Shown: positions 34,945 to 44,825, counted from the first letter of the stretch. The stretch is 64,000 nucleotides of DNA from Sandarakinorhabdus sp. AAP62 (GCF_000331225.1 NZ_ANFY01000010.1:62001-126000), one strand, 5' to 3'. Notes: a model not told the origin generated them from the sequence alone. Numbers and translations: made by a program.

Positions 34945-35371
34945 GCCGTTCTGGGAAACCACGCCGTTCCATCACATGACGCGCGCGCAGTGGGAAAGCC
35001 TGTGCGACGGCTGCGGCAAATGCTGCGTCCACAAGCTGGAAGACGAAGACACCGGCGAGGTGTTTCCCACCAATGTCTGCTGCCGCCTGCTCGATACGCG
35101 CACGGCGCAGTGCAGCGATTATCGCAACCGCAAGGCGCTGGTGCCGGAATGCGTGCGGCTGACGCCGGGCAGGCTCGATGATCTCGACTGGCTGCCGGAA
35201 AGCTGTTCCTATCTGCGCGTCCACCGCGGCCAGGGCCTGGCGCCCTGGCATCACCTGATCACCGGTGATCGCGAATCGATCCACCGCGCCGGCCAATCGG
35301 TCGCCGGCCGGGTGATCAGCGAGGATCATATCGGTGATCTGGAAGACTTCATCATCGACAAGCCGCTGTAG
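34934..35371 (+). CDS. YcgN family cysteine-cluster protein (UPF0260)
   Basis: A 145-residue protein of UPF0260. Conserved cysteines are in LCDGCGKCCVHKLEDED, VCCRLLD, CSDYRNR and ESCSY, arranged like a metal or Fe-S site. Function unknown. It starts within the end of senC. Confidence 0.88.
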   Translation: MSDKPFWETTPFHHMTRAQWESLCDGCGKCCVHKLEDEDTGEVFPTNVCCRLLDTRTAQCSDYRNRKALVPECVRLTPGRLDDLDWLPESCSYLRVHRGQGLAPWHHLITGDRESIHRAGQSVAGRVISEDHIGDLEDFIIDKPL

Positions 35372-35380
35372 GCCCGGCCC

Positions 35381-36130
35381 ATGCTACCCCGGATGCTCCG
35401 CTTCCGACGCTCCGAACTGCCCGAAACCCTGAATGTCGCTGGTCGTACGGTGGCCGTGGTGACGACCCGCCGGCCAACCGCGCGTGGGGTGCGGTTGCGC
35501 GCCAGCGCCATCAGTGGCCGCATCGAGGTCAGCCTGCCGGCCCGCGGCGGCGAGGCGGCGGCGGCGGCTTTGCTGCAGTCCCACCACGACTGGATCGCAG
35601 CCCAGGTGGCGAAATGGCCGGCGCCAACACCCTTTGCGCCAGGCGGCGTCATCCCCTTCAACGGCACGCCGGTGCTGATCGACTGGCAGCCGGATCATCC
35701 GCGCTCACCGGCCCTGTTTGGCACCAGCTTGCGGGTGGGCGGGCCGCTGCCGCTCCTGAATGGCCGGATTGAACGTTGGCTGAAGGCGCAGGCGCTGGCC
35801 GATCTGGAGCCCGTGACCCGTCGCCTGGCCGATCAACTGGGCCGGCCGTTGTCGCGGGTGTCGGTGGGCGATACCAGCAGCCGCTGGGGCAGCTGCGCCG
35901 GGGCGCGATCAGGGGAGGGCGCACGCATCGCTTATAGCTGGCGGCTGATCCTCGCTCCCGATTGGGTGCGTTTTGCCATCGCCGCGCACGAGGCGGCACA
36001 TCTGGTGCACCAGGATCACAGCCCGGCTTTCCACGCGCTCAACCGCCAGCTCGATCCCCGGGCCGGCGAGGCGCGGCGCTGGCTGGCGCGCCATGGCGCC
36101 GCCCTGCACTGGGTAGGGCGCGAAATCTAG
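35381..36130 (+). CDS. YgjP/DUF45 (SprT-like) metal-dependent hydrolase
   Basis: Zinc metalloprotein of 249 residues. The HExxH motif is in IAAHEAAHLVHQDHSPAFHALN, and VSVGDTSSRWGSC precedes it, both hallmarks of the YgjP/M48-related DUF45 family. A third zinc ligand His lies in the HSPAFH segment. Substrate unknown. It converges with the alpha/beta hydrolase over 4 bp. Confidence 0.88.
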   Translation: MLPRMLRFRRSELPETLNVAGRTVAVVTTRRPTARGVRLRASAISGRIEVSLPARGGEAAAAALLQSHHDWIAAQVAKWPAPTPFAPGGVIPFNGTPVLIDWQPDHPRSPALFGTSLRVGGPLPLLNGRIERWLKAQALADLEPVTRRLADQLGRPLSRVSVGDTSSRWGSCAGARSGEGARIAYSWRLILAPDWVRFAIAAHEAAHLVHQDHSPAFHALNRQLDPRAGEARRWLARHGAALHWVGREI

Positions 36131-36876
36131 AGTGGATGGCCCAGCCAGGCGGCGATGGCGGTGCCGAAATCGGGCTTGGTGACGGCGCTCATGTGGTTGC
36201 CGGCGATTTCCACCAGCGCGGCGTTGGGCAGTTCCAGTGCCAGCGCCGGCGCCGAGCCATTGTCAGAATCGTTGCGGCCGCACAGCACCAATATACGGGT
36301 TTCAAAACCGCGGAGCACGTCGATCGGGGTAGATGTCTGGCTGCCGATCAGCAAGCTTACCGCGAGTCTGTCGATATTGTTCTGCCGGATGAAAGCGGCG
36401 GCATGGGCCTCTGGGCTGCCGGCTGGCCAGCCATCGGGCTGCGCAAGGATCGCCTGAAAATGGGCCGCTCGCGCCGCGCCGCCGGTCAGTCCCTCCAGGC
36501 CCATGCCTGCCAGAATGGCGCGGCCCGGCTTCAGGCCGCGCGCCAGCAGCCGCGCCAGCGTGCGGGCACCCATCGAATAGCCGGCAACATCGAAATCGCT
36601 CAGGCCCAGCTGGGCAATCAACGCCTCGATATCCATGGCCAGCACATCGGGCGGATAGGCCGCCGGATCGTGCGGAGCGGCGCTTTGGCCGTGGGCGCGG
36701 AAATCCGGCATGATCACCCGGTAACCCGCACTGGCAATCTCGGCCGCCGCGCCATAGCGCCGCCAGTTCATCTCGCCTGATGAAAACAGCCCGTGCAGCA
36801 GCAGGATCGGCCGGCCTTCACCCAGTTCGACAACCGCAAGCTCGGCCCCGTCAAACCCGGAAAAGCGCGCCATCAC
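36127..36876 (-). CDS. Alpha/beta hydrolase
   Basis: A 249-residue hydrolase with nucleophile elbow GYSMGA (about residue 96), the oxyanion segment LLHGLFSSG, the acid in CGRNDSDN and the histidine in AGNHMSAV. Substrate unknown; esterase or C-C hydrolase are possible. ATG 36876 overlaps the stop of the DsbA-like gene. Confidence 0.85.
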   Translation of the reverse strand: MMARFSGFDGAELAVVELGEGRPILLLHGLFSSGEMNWRRYGAAAEIASAGYRVIMPDFRAHGQSAAPHDPAAYPPDVLAMDIEALIAQLGLSDFDVAGYSMGARTLARLLARGLKPGRAILAGMGLEGLTGGAARAAHFQAILAQPDGWPAGSPEAHAAAFIRQNNIDRLAVSLLIGSQTSTPIDVLRGFETRILVLCGRNDSDNGSAPALALELPNAALVEIAGNHMSAVTKPDFGTAIAAWLGHPL

Positions 36877-37643
36877 CGGCCCTTCTCGGCGCGGGCGGCG
36901 GCCACCGCTTCCTTCAACCGCTCATAGCCCACCGCGCCTGACATGATGCGATCGCCAACCACATAGCTGGGCGTTCCGGTCAGCCCGAGATCGCGACCCA
37001 GCACCAGGTTGCGATCCAGCTCGGCCTTCAGCGCGGCATTCTTCAGATCGGCAGTCACCTTGTCTTCCGACAGGCCAACACCCTTCACAATGCCCATGGT
37101 GCGCACCAGGCTCACCCGGCCGGGACTGTCGAACATGGCGTCGTGGAACTTGCGATACTGGCCTTGCGTCGCCGCCGACAGGCTGGCCATCGCCGCCTCG
37201 GTGCTGGCCGGCGACAGCACCGGGAAATCGCGATAGATCACCTGCAGCTTCGGGTCCTCGCGCAGCAGGCGCGCCACATCGGCATGGCCCTGCCGGCAAT
37301 AGGGGCAGGCATAATCAAAGAACACCACCAGCTTCACATCACCCTGGGGGTTGCCGGAAACCGTACCGGGGAACGGCGTTTCCAGGGCGGTGCGGTTGGC
37401 GGCCAGCGCCTTGCGGCCCTCGGCCTGCTCCAGCCGCGCGACGGCCTCGGGAATGATCTCCGGATGGCTCAGGATATACTCACGCACAATGGCTTCGATC
37501 TCGGCACGGTCGGCGCGCTGCGGCTTGGCAGCCTGACCGCCAGCAGCCATGGCCGTGCCCGCACCCAGGCCCGCACCCATCAGGCCGATGGCGAGGGCCG
37601 CAGCCATGCTGAGCTGCCGATTCCAGAATCCCGCCATCATCAC
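36873..37643 (-). CDS. DsbA-like periplasmic thiol-disulfide protein
   Basis: Exported thioredoxin-fold protein of 256 residues. The signal peptide ends near GTAMA-AG; the redox site is CPYC in FFDYACPYCRQGH, and the cis-Pro region is LTGTPSYVV. The sequence is of the DsbA/Com1 type common in alphaproteobacteria. Whether it oxidises or isomerises substrates is open. Shares its start region with the end of the M48 gene. Confidence 0.9.
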   Translation of the reverse strand: MMMAGFWNRQLSMAAALAIGLMGAGLGAGTAMAAGGQAAKPQRADRAEIEAIVREYILSHPEIIPEAVARLEQAEGRKALAANRTALETPFPGTVSGNPQGDVKLVVFFDYACPYCRQGHADVARLLREDPKLQVIYRDFPVLSPASTEAAMASLSAATQGQYRKFHDAMFDSPGRVSLVRTMGIVKGVGLSEDKVTADLKNAALKAELDRNLVLGRDLGLTGTPSYVVGDRIMSGAVGYERLKEAVAAARAEKGR

Positions 37644-38986
37644 CTCTTCTTGCGCTTCTGCTGTTCCAGCGCATCGCCGGCCACCAGCATGATATCGTCT
37701 GCCCGGATAAAGTCGGGCGTCCCTGTCGGCAAGCCTGCCCGTGCCAGTCGGGCATTCATCATCGCGCCCATGGCATTGCCTTCCAGGCTGAAGCGCTCGG
37801 CGGCCGCCAGTGCGGCGCGTGGCTTGTCGCCGCGCCGATCATAGATCACGCCCAATTGGTACCAGGTGAAGGGGTTCTCCCGGTCCAAGCTCACGGCCTT
37901 GCGCAACAGCGGCTCCGCCTCGGCTTGCAGCTTGGGGTCTTCACTGGTCACCAGCGCATGGCCGAGTAGGGTGATGATCATCGGTTCGAACGGCGCGCGA
38001 TCCACCGCGCGGCGCAGCAGCGGCAGGCTTTCCTCCACCTTGCCCGATTCCAGCAAGATCTGGCCTTCCAGTTCGAGGAAATAGGGGTCGTTGGGGTTGA
38101 GCGCGACCAGTTTCGCCGCTTCCATCATGGCCTGATCGGGATGGCCAGAACGATGCCAGGCATAGGCGCGGGCATAGAGCGCGGCGGCCGTGTTGGTGCC
38201 TTCGGGATATTGCTGCATCACCCGCGGCGGTTCTTCAACAAAGCCGACCAGCTTGCCCTTGATGCGTTCGAACTTGGCCTGCAGCGCCTTGTCGGGCGGA
38301 GTGTTCCAGGCCGGGTCCTTCTCGTAAACCGCAATCAGATTGGCAACGCGCGTGGACGACAGCGGGTGGGTGCGCGCATATTCATTGTCCTGCGGGATGG
38401 CGAGGCGGAATTCCTGTCCCTGCAACTTGCGGAAAAATTCGATGCTGCCACGCCCCGAAATCCCGGCCTTCGACAGGAACACCGCGCCTGCCTGATCGGT
38501 GCGGCTTTCCTGATCGCGGGTAAAGGCAAGGAACTTGCCCTGCGCCGCCGCCGTGCCGAGGCCCAGGATCGCCATGCCAGCCTCTCCCGCCCCGGCCGCG
38601 ACCGCCAGCGCCGCCCCCACCAGGCTGAGCAGCGAGATGCGGCTGGCCGGACCGGCACCTTCGCCAAACCGCACATTGTGGCCAGCCGCGATGTGGCCCA
38701 GTTCGTGCGCGATCACGCCCTGCAGCTCGTTCACATTGTCAGCCGCTGTGATCAGGCCGGAATGGATGAACACGTTCTGCCCGCCGGTCACAAAGGCGTT
38801 GATGCTCGGATCACCTACCAGCACGAACTGCACGCTGCGCGGATCAAGCCCTGCCGCATCGACCAGCGGCCGTGAAATCTCGCGGAAAAAAGCCTCCGTC
38901 TCGGCATCACGCAGGATGGACTGCGCCCATGCCGGGCCAGGAAGCAGCGCCAGGGCCAGCGCCAGCAAGGAAACAAGGATGCGCAT
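37640..38986 (-). CDS. M48 family metalloprotease with TPR repeats (BepA-like)
   Basis: Exported protease-chaperone of 448 residues. Signal peptide MRILVSLLALALALLPG-PAWAQ; zinc motif HELGHIAAGH near residue 102; C-terminal TPR-like helices from about 265 (AKLVALNPNDPYFLELEGQI, LLRRAVDRAPFEPMIITLLG). The arrangement matches BepA, which helps outer-membrane assembly. ATG 38986 is chosen at the signal; upstream in-frame sequence enters the hairpin repeat. Confidence 0.93.
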   Translation of the reverse strand: MRILVSLLALALALLPGPAWAQSILRDAETEAFFREISRPLVDAAGLDPRSVQFVLVGDPSINAFVTGGQNVFIHSGLITAADNVNELQGVIAHELGHIAAGHNVRFGEGAGPASRISLLSLVGAALAVAAGAGEAGMAILGLGTAAAQGKFLAFTRDQESRTDQAGAVFLSKAGISGRGSIEFFRKLQGQEFRLAIPQDNEYARTHPLSSTRVANLIAVYEKDPAWNTPPDKALQAKFERIKGKLVGFVEEPPRVMQQYPEGTNTAAALYARAYAWHRSGHPDQAMMEAAKLVALNPNDPYFLELEGQILLESGKVEESLPLLRRAVDRAPFEPMIITLLGHALVTSEDPKLQAEAEPLLRKAVSLDRENPFTWYQLGVIYDRRGDKPRAALAAAERFSLEGNAMGAMMNARLARAGLPTGTPDFIRADDIMLVAGDALEQQKRKKR

Positions 38987-39033
38987 GCGTCTTCCCTTGC
39001 CTAGCATAGTTGAACTTGCGGTGAAGGGGTGCG

Positions 39034-39079
39034 GCCACAACAAACGGGTGCAGGGATGAGCCCCTGCCCGCCGGAGGCC
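39034..39079 (-). terminator. Repeat-family hairpin, copy C, downstream of rpoN
   Basis: On the minus strand it reads GCCTCCGGCGGGCAGGG, loop, CCCTGCACCCG and the tail TTTGTTGTGG. It starts 8 nt after the rpoN stop. Loop bases differ from copies A and B, while the arms are kept. Confidence 0.65.
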
Positions 39080-39087
39080 CGCCTTTT

Positions 39088-40590
39088 TCAAGCCGCGCGC
39101 AGCGCCCGCGCCCGCCGGCGTTGCACGGATGATCCCAGCCCCAACGCCTCACGATATTTGGCCACGGTGCGACGGGCAATGTCGAAGCCCTCGCCGATCA
39201 GCAGCTCGACCAGCTTGTCATCCGACAGCACGTCGTCGCCTTCCGCTGCAATCAGCCGGGCGATGCGGTCCTTCACGGCCAGCGCCGACGCCGCCTCGCC
39301 GTCGCCGGAGCCGACGCCGGACGTGAAGAAGAATTTCAGTTCGAACTGGCCGCGTTCGCACAGCAGATATTTGTTGCTGGTCACCCGGCTCACGGTGGAT
39401 TCGTGCATTTCGATGAATTCGGCTACCTGGCGCAGGGTGAGCGGCTTCAGGTGGCTGACGCCGTTTTCGAAAAAGCCCTGTTGCAGGCGCACGATCTCGG
39501 TGGCGACGCGGATGATGGTGCGGGCGCGTTGATCGAGCGCCTTCAGCAGCCAGTTGGCGCTGGCCACGCATTCGTTGAGAAAGCCGTTGGTTGCCTTGTC
39601 TGCGCCGGCGGCGAGTTCGGCGTGATAGTCGCGATCGATGATCAGGCGCGGCAGCGTGGCCTGATTGAGGCTGATCTGCCAGCTGCCATCGGCTCCGCGC
39701 GTCACGAACACATCGGGCACCACCGGCGTCGCCTGTTCGCCGCCATAGCGCAGGCCGGGCTTGGGGTCATAGCGTTTCAGCTCGTGGATCATGTCCACGA
39801 TATCCTCGCGCTCCAGCTTGCACAGGCGGGTGAGGCCATGAAGATCGCCGCGCGCCACCATGTCGAGATTGTTCAGCAATTTCTCCATGGCCGGGTCGCA
39901 GCGATCGGCGGCGCGGGCCTGGGCGATCAGGCATTCCGACAGGCTGCGCGCTGCCACGCCAACCGGATCGAACATCTGCACGCGGCCCAGCACCGATTCC
40001 ACCTGCGCCGGTGGCACATCGAGCCGGTCGGCAATTTCGTCCACCGGTTCGGCCAGATAGCCGCATTCATCCAGCCCATCGATGATGAAGCGGGCGATGG
40101 CGAGATCAATGCCATCGAAGGCAGCGCTGGCCTGGGCTTCCAGTACCTCGGACAGGCTGGCCTCGCCGCCGGCCATGCGCTCGAAATCCGGGCCGTCGTC
40201 CGCGCCGCCGGCTTGCACGACGCGTTCGCCCCAATCAGCGGGCTGATCGGAACCGCAGTCATGGTGAAAACGCTCACCCGTGTAATCCGCTTCCAGCGGG
40301 CTGTCGCCGCCCCCGATGCCATCGCGCAGCAAGGTTTCCAGCCCGGCGCTGCTGGCATCGTCAAAGGCGGGCAGGGCATCGGGCGGCGCGTCCACCCCGC
40401 TTGGCCCGGCCGGTTCCTGCGGTTCGGCGGCGTCGCCACTGGCCAGCAGCGGATTGCGTTCCAGTTCCTCGGCGATCCAGCCTTCCAGTTCGACATTGGT
40501 CAGCGTCAGCAGCTTGATCGCCAGCTGAAGCTGCGGCGTCATCACCAGCTGCTGGGATTGCCTCAGTTCAAGGCGCGGCCCCAAACCCAT
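39088..40590 (-). CDS. rpoN: RNA polymerase sigma-54 factor
   Basis: Sigma factor of 500 residues for nitrogen and stress promoters. The N-terminal activator-contact region is RLELRQSQQLVMTPQLQLAI, and the C-terminal RpoN box is ARRTVAKYRE near residues 472-481. The length and the acidic region II (about 60-130) are typical. lptB lies upstream and a terminator-like hairpin follows. Confidence 0.97.
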   Translation of the reverse strand: MGLGPRLELRQSQQLVMTPQLQLAIKLLTLTNVELEGWIAEELERNPLLASGDAAEPQEPAGPSGVDAPPDALPAFDDASSAGLETLLRDGIGGGDSPLEADYTGERFHHDCGSDQPADWGERVVQAGGADDGPDFERMAGGEASLSEVLEAQASAAFDGIDLAIARFIIDGLDECGYLAEPVDEIADRLDVPPAQVESVLGRVQMFDPVGVAARSLSECLIAQARAADRCDPAMEKLLNNLDMVARGDLHGLTRLCKLEREDIVDMIHELKRYDPKPGLRYGGEQATPVVPDVFVTRGADGSWQISLNQATLPRLIIDRDYHAELAAGADKATNGFLNECVASANWLLKALDQRARTIIRVATEIVRLQQGFFENGVSHLKPLTLRQVAEFIEMHESTVSRVTSNKYLLCERGQFELKFFFTSGVGSGDGEAASALAVKDRIARLIAAEGDDVLSDDKLVELLIGEGFDIARRTVAKYREALGLGSSVQRRRARALRAA

Positions 40591-40608
40591 GTCAGGCGCT
40601 CATCAGCC

Positions 40609-41382
40609 TCACAGGCTGAAATCCTCGCCCAGATAGACGCGGCGCACGGTTTCATCGGCCACCAGCGCTTCCGGCGTGCCTTCGAACAGCACGCGACCAT
40701 CATAGATGATGCAGGCGCGGTTCACGATTTCCAGTGTTTCGCGCACGTTGTGATCGGTGATCAGCACGCCGATATCGCGGGCGCGCAACTGCACCACCAA
40801 GGCGCGAATATCGGCGATGGAGATGGGATCGATGCCGGCAAACGGCTCATCGAGCAGCATGATCGACGGGTTGGCGGCCAGCGCGCGGGCGATTTCGACC
40901 CGCCGCCGCTCCCCGCCCGAAAGCGCCATGGCCGGGGCGGCGCGCAGGCGGGTGATGTTGAATTCGCCCAGCAATTCCTCCAGCCGTGCTGAACGGGCGG
41001 CGCTGTTGGGCTCGGCCACTTCCAGCACGGCCATGATGTTCTGTTCCACGGTCATGCCGCGGAAGATGCTGGTTTCCTGCGGCAGATAGCCCAGGCCCAG
41101 CGCTGCCCGGCGATACATGGGCAGGCCGGTGATATCGTGGCCGTCGAGCAGGATGCGGCCCGAATCCGGCATGGCCAGGCCCATGATTGAATAGAAACAG
41201 GTGGTCTTGCCGGCGCCATTGGGGCCCAGCAGGCCAACAACCTCGCCGCGCCGCACCGAAAGCGAGACATCGCGCAACACGACCCGCTTGTCATATTTCT
41301 TGCCGATGCCATCGACCGACAGGCCGCGCAGCACGGGGCCGCCTGCCACTTCCTGCTGCTCCATCACTTCTGTATCGGCCAT
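40609..41382 (-). CDS. lptB: LPS export ABC transporter ATPase LptB
   Basis: Cytoplasmic ATPase that powers LPS transport. P-loop GPNGAGKT at about residues 53-60, LSGGERRRVEIARAL signature, Walker B SIMLLDEPFAGID. ATG 41382 gives a short hydrophilic N-terminus, whereas the longer frame is not coding. The usual upstream partners lptA and lptC are not here: a transporter gene diverges instead. Confidence 0.95.
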   Translation of the reverse strand: MADTEVMEQQEVAGGPVLRGLSVDGIGKKYDKRVVLRDVSLSVRRGEVVGLLGPNGAGKTTCFYSIMGLAMPDSGRILLDGHDITGLPMYRRAALGLGYLPQETSIFRGMTVEQNIMAVLEVAEPNSAARSARLEELLGEFNITRLRAAPAMALSGGERRRVEIARALAANPSIMLLDEPFAGIDPISIADIRALVVQLRARDIGVLITDHNVRETLEIVNRACIIYDGRVLFEGTPEALVADETVRRVYLGEDFSL

Positions 41383-41531
41383 AATCGAATCTGCTCCCGC
41401 CAATTGGCGCGAAATTTGCATGTCGGCGCGCAAACTATCGTGAAAGCAGCGTCGCGCCAAGACGGCTCTGCGGCGAAGCCCGTGATTTCTGTTGCCAATC
41501 CGGCGCTTTTCCGGGAACAGCCCCAGCCATC

Positions 41532-42299
41532 ATGGGCGCGACGATGCTCTTATCCGATCCTGCCATGCTGGCTTTGCTGCTGGGCGCGGGCCTGTGGGCG
41601 GGCGCCCAGAATGCGCTGGCCGGGGGCGGCAGTTTCATCACCTTGCCGGCCCTGATTGCCGCCGGGCTGGATCCGAAACTGGCCAATATCACCTCCACCA
41701 TGGCGCTGTTCCCTGGCCAGATCACCACCGGCATTGCTGGCCGCAAGCTGGTCGCCGGGGCCGAACGCCTGTCGTTCAAGGCGCTGGCCGCCATTGCGCT
41801 CACAGGCGGCGTGGCGGGTGCGCTGCTGCTCAATGCAACGCCCACCCGCGTCTTTGCCGCCATGGTGCCGTGGCTGGTGCTGCTCGCCACGGCCGTCTTT
41901 GCCTGGGGCAGTTTCGGCCCGAAGAAATCTGCCGACCGTCCGCCACCGCCGGCCTGGGTGACGGTGCTCACCCAATCCACGATCGGCATCTATAGCGGCT
42001 TCTTCGGCGGCGGCGCCGGCATCATGACGCTGGCCAGCCTCACTATCGCCGGCCTGCCGGTGCGCAACGCCGGCGGCACCAAGAATGTGCTGGTCTCCCT
42101 GTCCAACACCACGGCCGCCATCCTGTTCGCGCTGACCGGCAATGTCGCGTGGCTGCATGCGCTGGTGGTGGGTGCTGGCGCGATGGCCGGCGGTTACGTG
42201 GGTGCCAAGGCGCTGGCAGTGGTGCCGGAAAAGGCCCTGAAAATCGCCGTGATCCTTATCGGGCTTGGTCTCACAGTCGGGCTGTTCCTGCGCGCCTAG
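41532..42299 (+). CDS. TauE/SafE family membrane transporter
   Basis: Membrane protein of 255 residues with about eight hydrophobic segments. Two homologous halves are typical of TauE/SafE (DUF81): GLWAGAQNALAGGGSFITLP in the first and GIYSGFFGGGAGIMTLASL in the second. Such proteins export sulfite, organosulfonates or other anions. ATG 41532 or 41544 could start it. Confidence 0.85.
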   Translation: MGATMLLSDPAMLALLLGAGLWAGAQNALAGGGSFITLPALIAAGLDPKLANITSTMALFPGQITTGIAGRKLVAGAERLSFKALAAIALTGGVAGALLLNATPTRVFAAMVPWLVLLATAVFAWGSFGPKKSADRPPPPAWVTVLTQSTIGIYSGFFGGGAGIMTLASLTIAGLPVRNAGGTKNVLVSLSNTTAAILFALTGNVAWLHALVVGAGAMAGGYVGAKALAVVPEKALKIAVILIGLGLTVGLFLRA

Positions 42300-44647
42300 C
42301 GGCGCTGGCCGAACTCGTCGATCAGCACTTCCCGCCGGCCGACATGATCCGGACGCGAAACAAAACCATCCTGCTCCATCCGCTCGATCAGGCGGGCGGC
42401 GTTGTTGTAGCCGATGCGCAGATGGCGCTGGATAAAGCTGGTGCTGGCCTTCTGTGCCTTCGCCACCACGTCGATGGCCTTGGCATACACATCGGCTTCC
42501 TCGTCGCCGCCGCGGCCGCCAGTCAGGCCGGCGCTGGCCAGATCGAGCTGGCCATCCATATCGGCCGGCTCTTCGGTAACAGCTTCAACATAGTCCGGCA
42601 CGCCTTGGGCGCGCCAGAAATCGGCCACGGCCTCTACTTCGCCATCCGAAACGAACGGTCCGTGCACGCGCACCAGCTTGCCGCCAGCCATCCAAAGCAT
42701 GTCGCCCTTGCCCAGCAACTGCTCGGCGCCGGGTTCGCCCAAAATGGTGCGGCTGTCGATCTTGCTGGTTACCTGGAAACTGATGCGGGTGGGCAGATTG
42801 GCCTTGATGACACCGGTGATCACGTCCACCGACGGGCGCTGCGTCGCCATGATGAGGTGGATGCCGGCGGCGCGCGCCTTCTGGGCGATGCGCTGGATCA
42901 GGAATTCGACTTCCTTGCCGGCCGTCATCATCAGATCGGCCAGTTCGTCGACGACCACCACGATCAGCGGCATCGGCTCGAAATCGAGCACTTCCTCCTC
43001 GATGATCGGCATTTCGGTTTCCGGGTCCCACCCGGTCTGGACGCGGCGCACGAACGGTTTGCCGGCGGCCTGGGCTTCCTTCACCTTCTGGTTGAAGCTG
43101 GCGAGGCTGCGGACGTTCAATTCGCTCATCTTGCGATAGCGATCTTCCATCTGCTCCACCGCCCATTTCAGCGCGCGGATGGCCTTGGGCGGATCGACGA
43201 CGACGGGCGCCAGCAGATGCGGGATGCCGTCATACATCTTCAGTTCCAGCATCTTGGGATCGATCATGATCAACCGGCACTGCGCCGGCGTCATGCGATA
43301 CAAGAGCGACAGGATCATGGCGTTGAGGCCGACGGACTTGCCCGAACCGGTGGTGCCAGCGATCAGCAGATGCGGCATCGGCGCCAGATCGGCGACCACC
43401 GGCACGCCGGCGATATCCTTGCCCAGGACCAGCGGCAGGGTGACGGACTTGCTGTCGAAATCGGCGCTGCCCAAAAGTTCCGACAGCGACACCGTTTCGC
43501 GCACCGGGTTGGGCAATTCGATGCCGATCACGTTCTTGCCCGGCACCACGGCGACTCGTGCCGATTGCGCGCTCATCGAACGGGCGATGTCGTCGGCGAG
43601 GCCGATCACCCGGCTGGCGCGGATGCCCGGCGCCGGTTCCAGCTCATACATGGTGACAACCGGGCCGGGGCGCACTTCGCCGATGCGGCCGCGCACGCCG
43701 AAATCTTCCAGCACGCCTTCCAGCAACCGGGCATTCTGTTCCAGCGCCGCGGCATCGATGCGGGCGCGCGGCGCAGAAGGCGGCGGCGCCAAGAGATCCA
43801 GCCCGGGCAGCACGGCGGCATCGCCCAGATCGAGCGACTTCTGCTTGTCGCGCACGTCACGCCCGCTGCGGCTGGGCCGCTCTGGCCGCTCCAGCACCAC
43901 CAGCGGGCCGGGTTCGGGATCGGTGGTCAATTCGGCTTCGGCCTTCGGGCGCGGGCGCGTCGGCTTGGGCAGGTTCAGGCTGCCGGGTTCGGCTTCGGTA
44001 TCCGGGTTCCACAGGCGCTGGCCGGCAGCGATGGCATCGCCCACGGCTTCGCGGCTGATGGCGCTGCCCCAGGCCAGCAGCGCCAGCCCCAGTGGTGCCA
44101 GCAATATGGCCAAGAAGCTGCCCACCGATACATCGGCCAGTTCCGGAATGGCTTCGGCACTGGCGGCGGCGGCCGCCAGGCCCTGGCCCAGCAAACCGCC
44201 CGGACCAGCCGGCGCCCCCAAGTCTGAAAGGCCAAAGCCGCCCGCGGCCAGCGACAACAGCACCACGCCGCCCAGGCTGGCACCGGCCATGCGCGCAACC
44301 GGTACGTCTTCCTCGCGCGCCACGCGCCATCCGGCCAGCACCAGCGCGGGGCTGAGCAGCAGCATCGGCCACCCGGCCAGTTGCAGCAGCAGATCGGCGA
44401 CATGAGCGCCGACACTGCCCATCCAGTTGCCGGCATCGCGCGCGGTGGCGGTGTTGAACGAAGGATCAGCCGGCGAATAGCTCAGCAGCGCCAGCACCAG
44501 CGCCACGCCGATCAGCGCCACGGCAAGGCCGGCCGCGATACGAACAGCCACCCGCAGCCCGAGCACCAGCGCCACGCGCAGCCGCACCAGCCACACGGGC
44601 CCGCCGGAGCGGCTGCGCTTGGGGGCAGTTGCTGCCCGAGTGGCCAT
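42296..44647 (-). CDS. ftsK: DNA translocase FtsK
   Basis: Cell-division translocase that sorts chromosome dimers at the septum, 783 residues. Four membrane segments at the N-terminus, a Pro/charged linker, P-loop IAGTTGSGKSVGLNA, Walker B VVVDELADLMM and the C-terminal gamma winged helix (RLIERMEQDGFVSRPDHVGRREVL). ATG 44647 has AAGGCG upstream; ATG 44701 adds 18 residues and lacks a good site. Confidence 0.96.
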   Translation of the reverse strand: MATRAATAPKRSRSGGPVWLVRLRVALVLGLRVAVRIAAGLAVALIGVALVLALLSYSPADPSFNTATARDAGNWMGSVGAHVADLLLQLAGWPMLLLSPALVLAGWRVAREEDVPVARMAGASLGGVVLLSLAAGGFGLSDLGAPAGPGGLLGQGLAAAAASAEAIPELADVSVGSFLAILLAPLGLALLAWGSAISREAVGDAIAAGQRLWNPDTEAEPGSLNLPKPTRPRPKAEAELTTDPEPGPLVVLERPERPSRSGRDVRDKQKSLDLGDAAVLPGLDLLAPPPSAPRARIDAAALEQNARLLEGVLEDFGVRGRIGEVRPGPVVTMYELEPAPGIRASRVIGLADDIARSMSAQSARVAVVPGKNVIGIELPNPVRETVSLSELLGSADFDSKSVTLPLVLGKDIAGVPVVADLAPMPHLLIAGTTGSGKSVGLNAMILSLLYRMTPAQCRLIMIDPKMLELKMYDGIPHLLAPVVVDPPKAIRALKWAVEQMEDRYRKMSELNVRSLASFNQKVKEAQAAGKPFVRRVQTGWDPETEMPIIEEEVLDFEPMPLIVVVVDELADLMMTAGKEVEFLIQRIAQKARAAGIHLIMATQRPSVDVITGVIKANLPTRISFQVTSKIDSRTILGEPGAEQLLGKGDMLWMAGGKLVRVHGPFVSDGEVEAVADFWRAQGVPDYVEAVTEEPADMDGQLDLASAGLTGGRGGDEEADVYAKAIDVVAKAQKASTSFIQRHLRIGYNNAARLIERMEQDGFVSRPDHVGRREVLIDEFGQRR

Positions 44648-44825
44648 GGCGGTTGCGCCTTTCGCGGGGGACAAGTTCGACGCCCGCAGGATGTTCACCA
44701 TTTGGGCACGCCCCTAAAATGAATCAGGCCATGACTCCGGTCAAGCATAGTCTTGGCAAAACCACCTCCGCCCCGGACATCATGTCCCGCTTGGGGGAAT
44801 CGCCGCGTTGCGCTAGGACCACGGC

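Noticed and set aside
42149-44227. A long plus-strand open frame opposite ftsK
   Set aside because: FtsK has all its motifs on the minus strand. The opposite frame has a His/Arg/Gln-rich composition typical of shadows.
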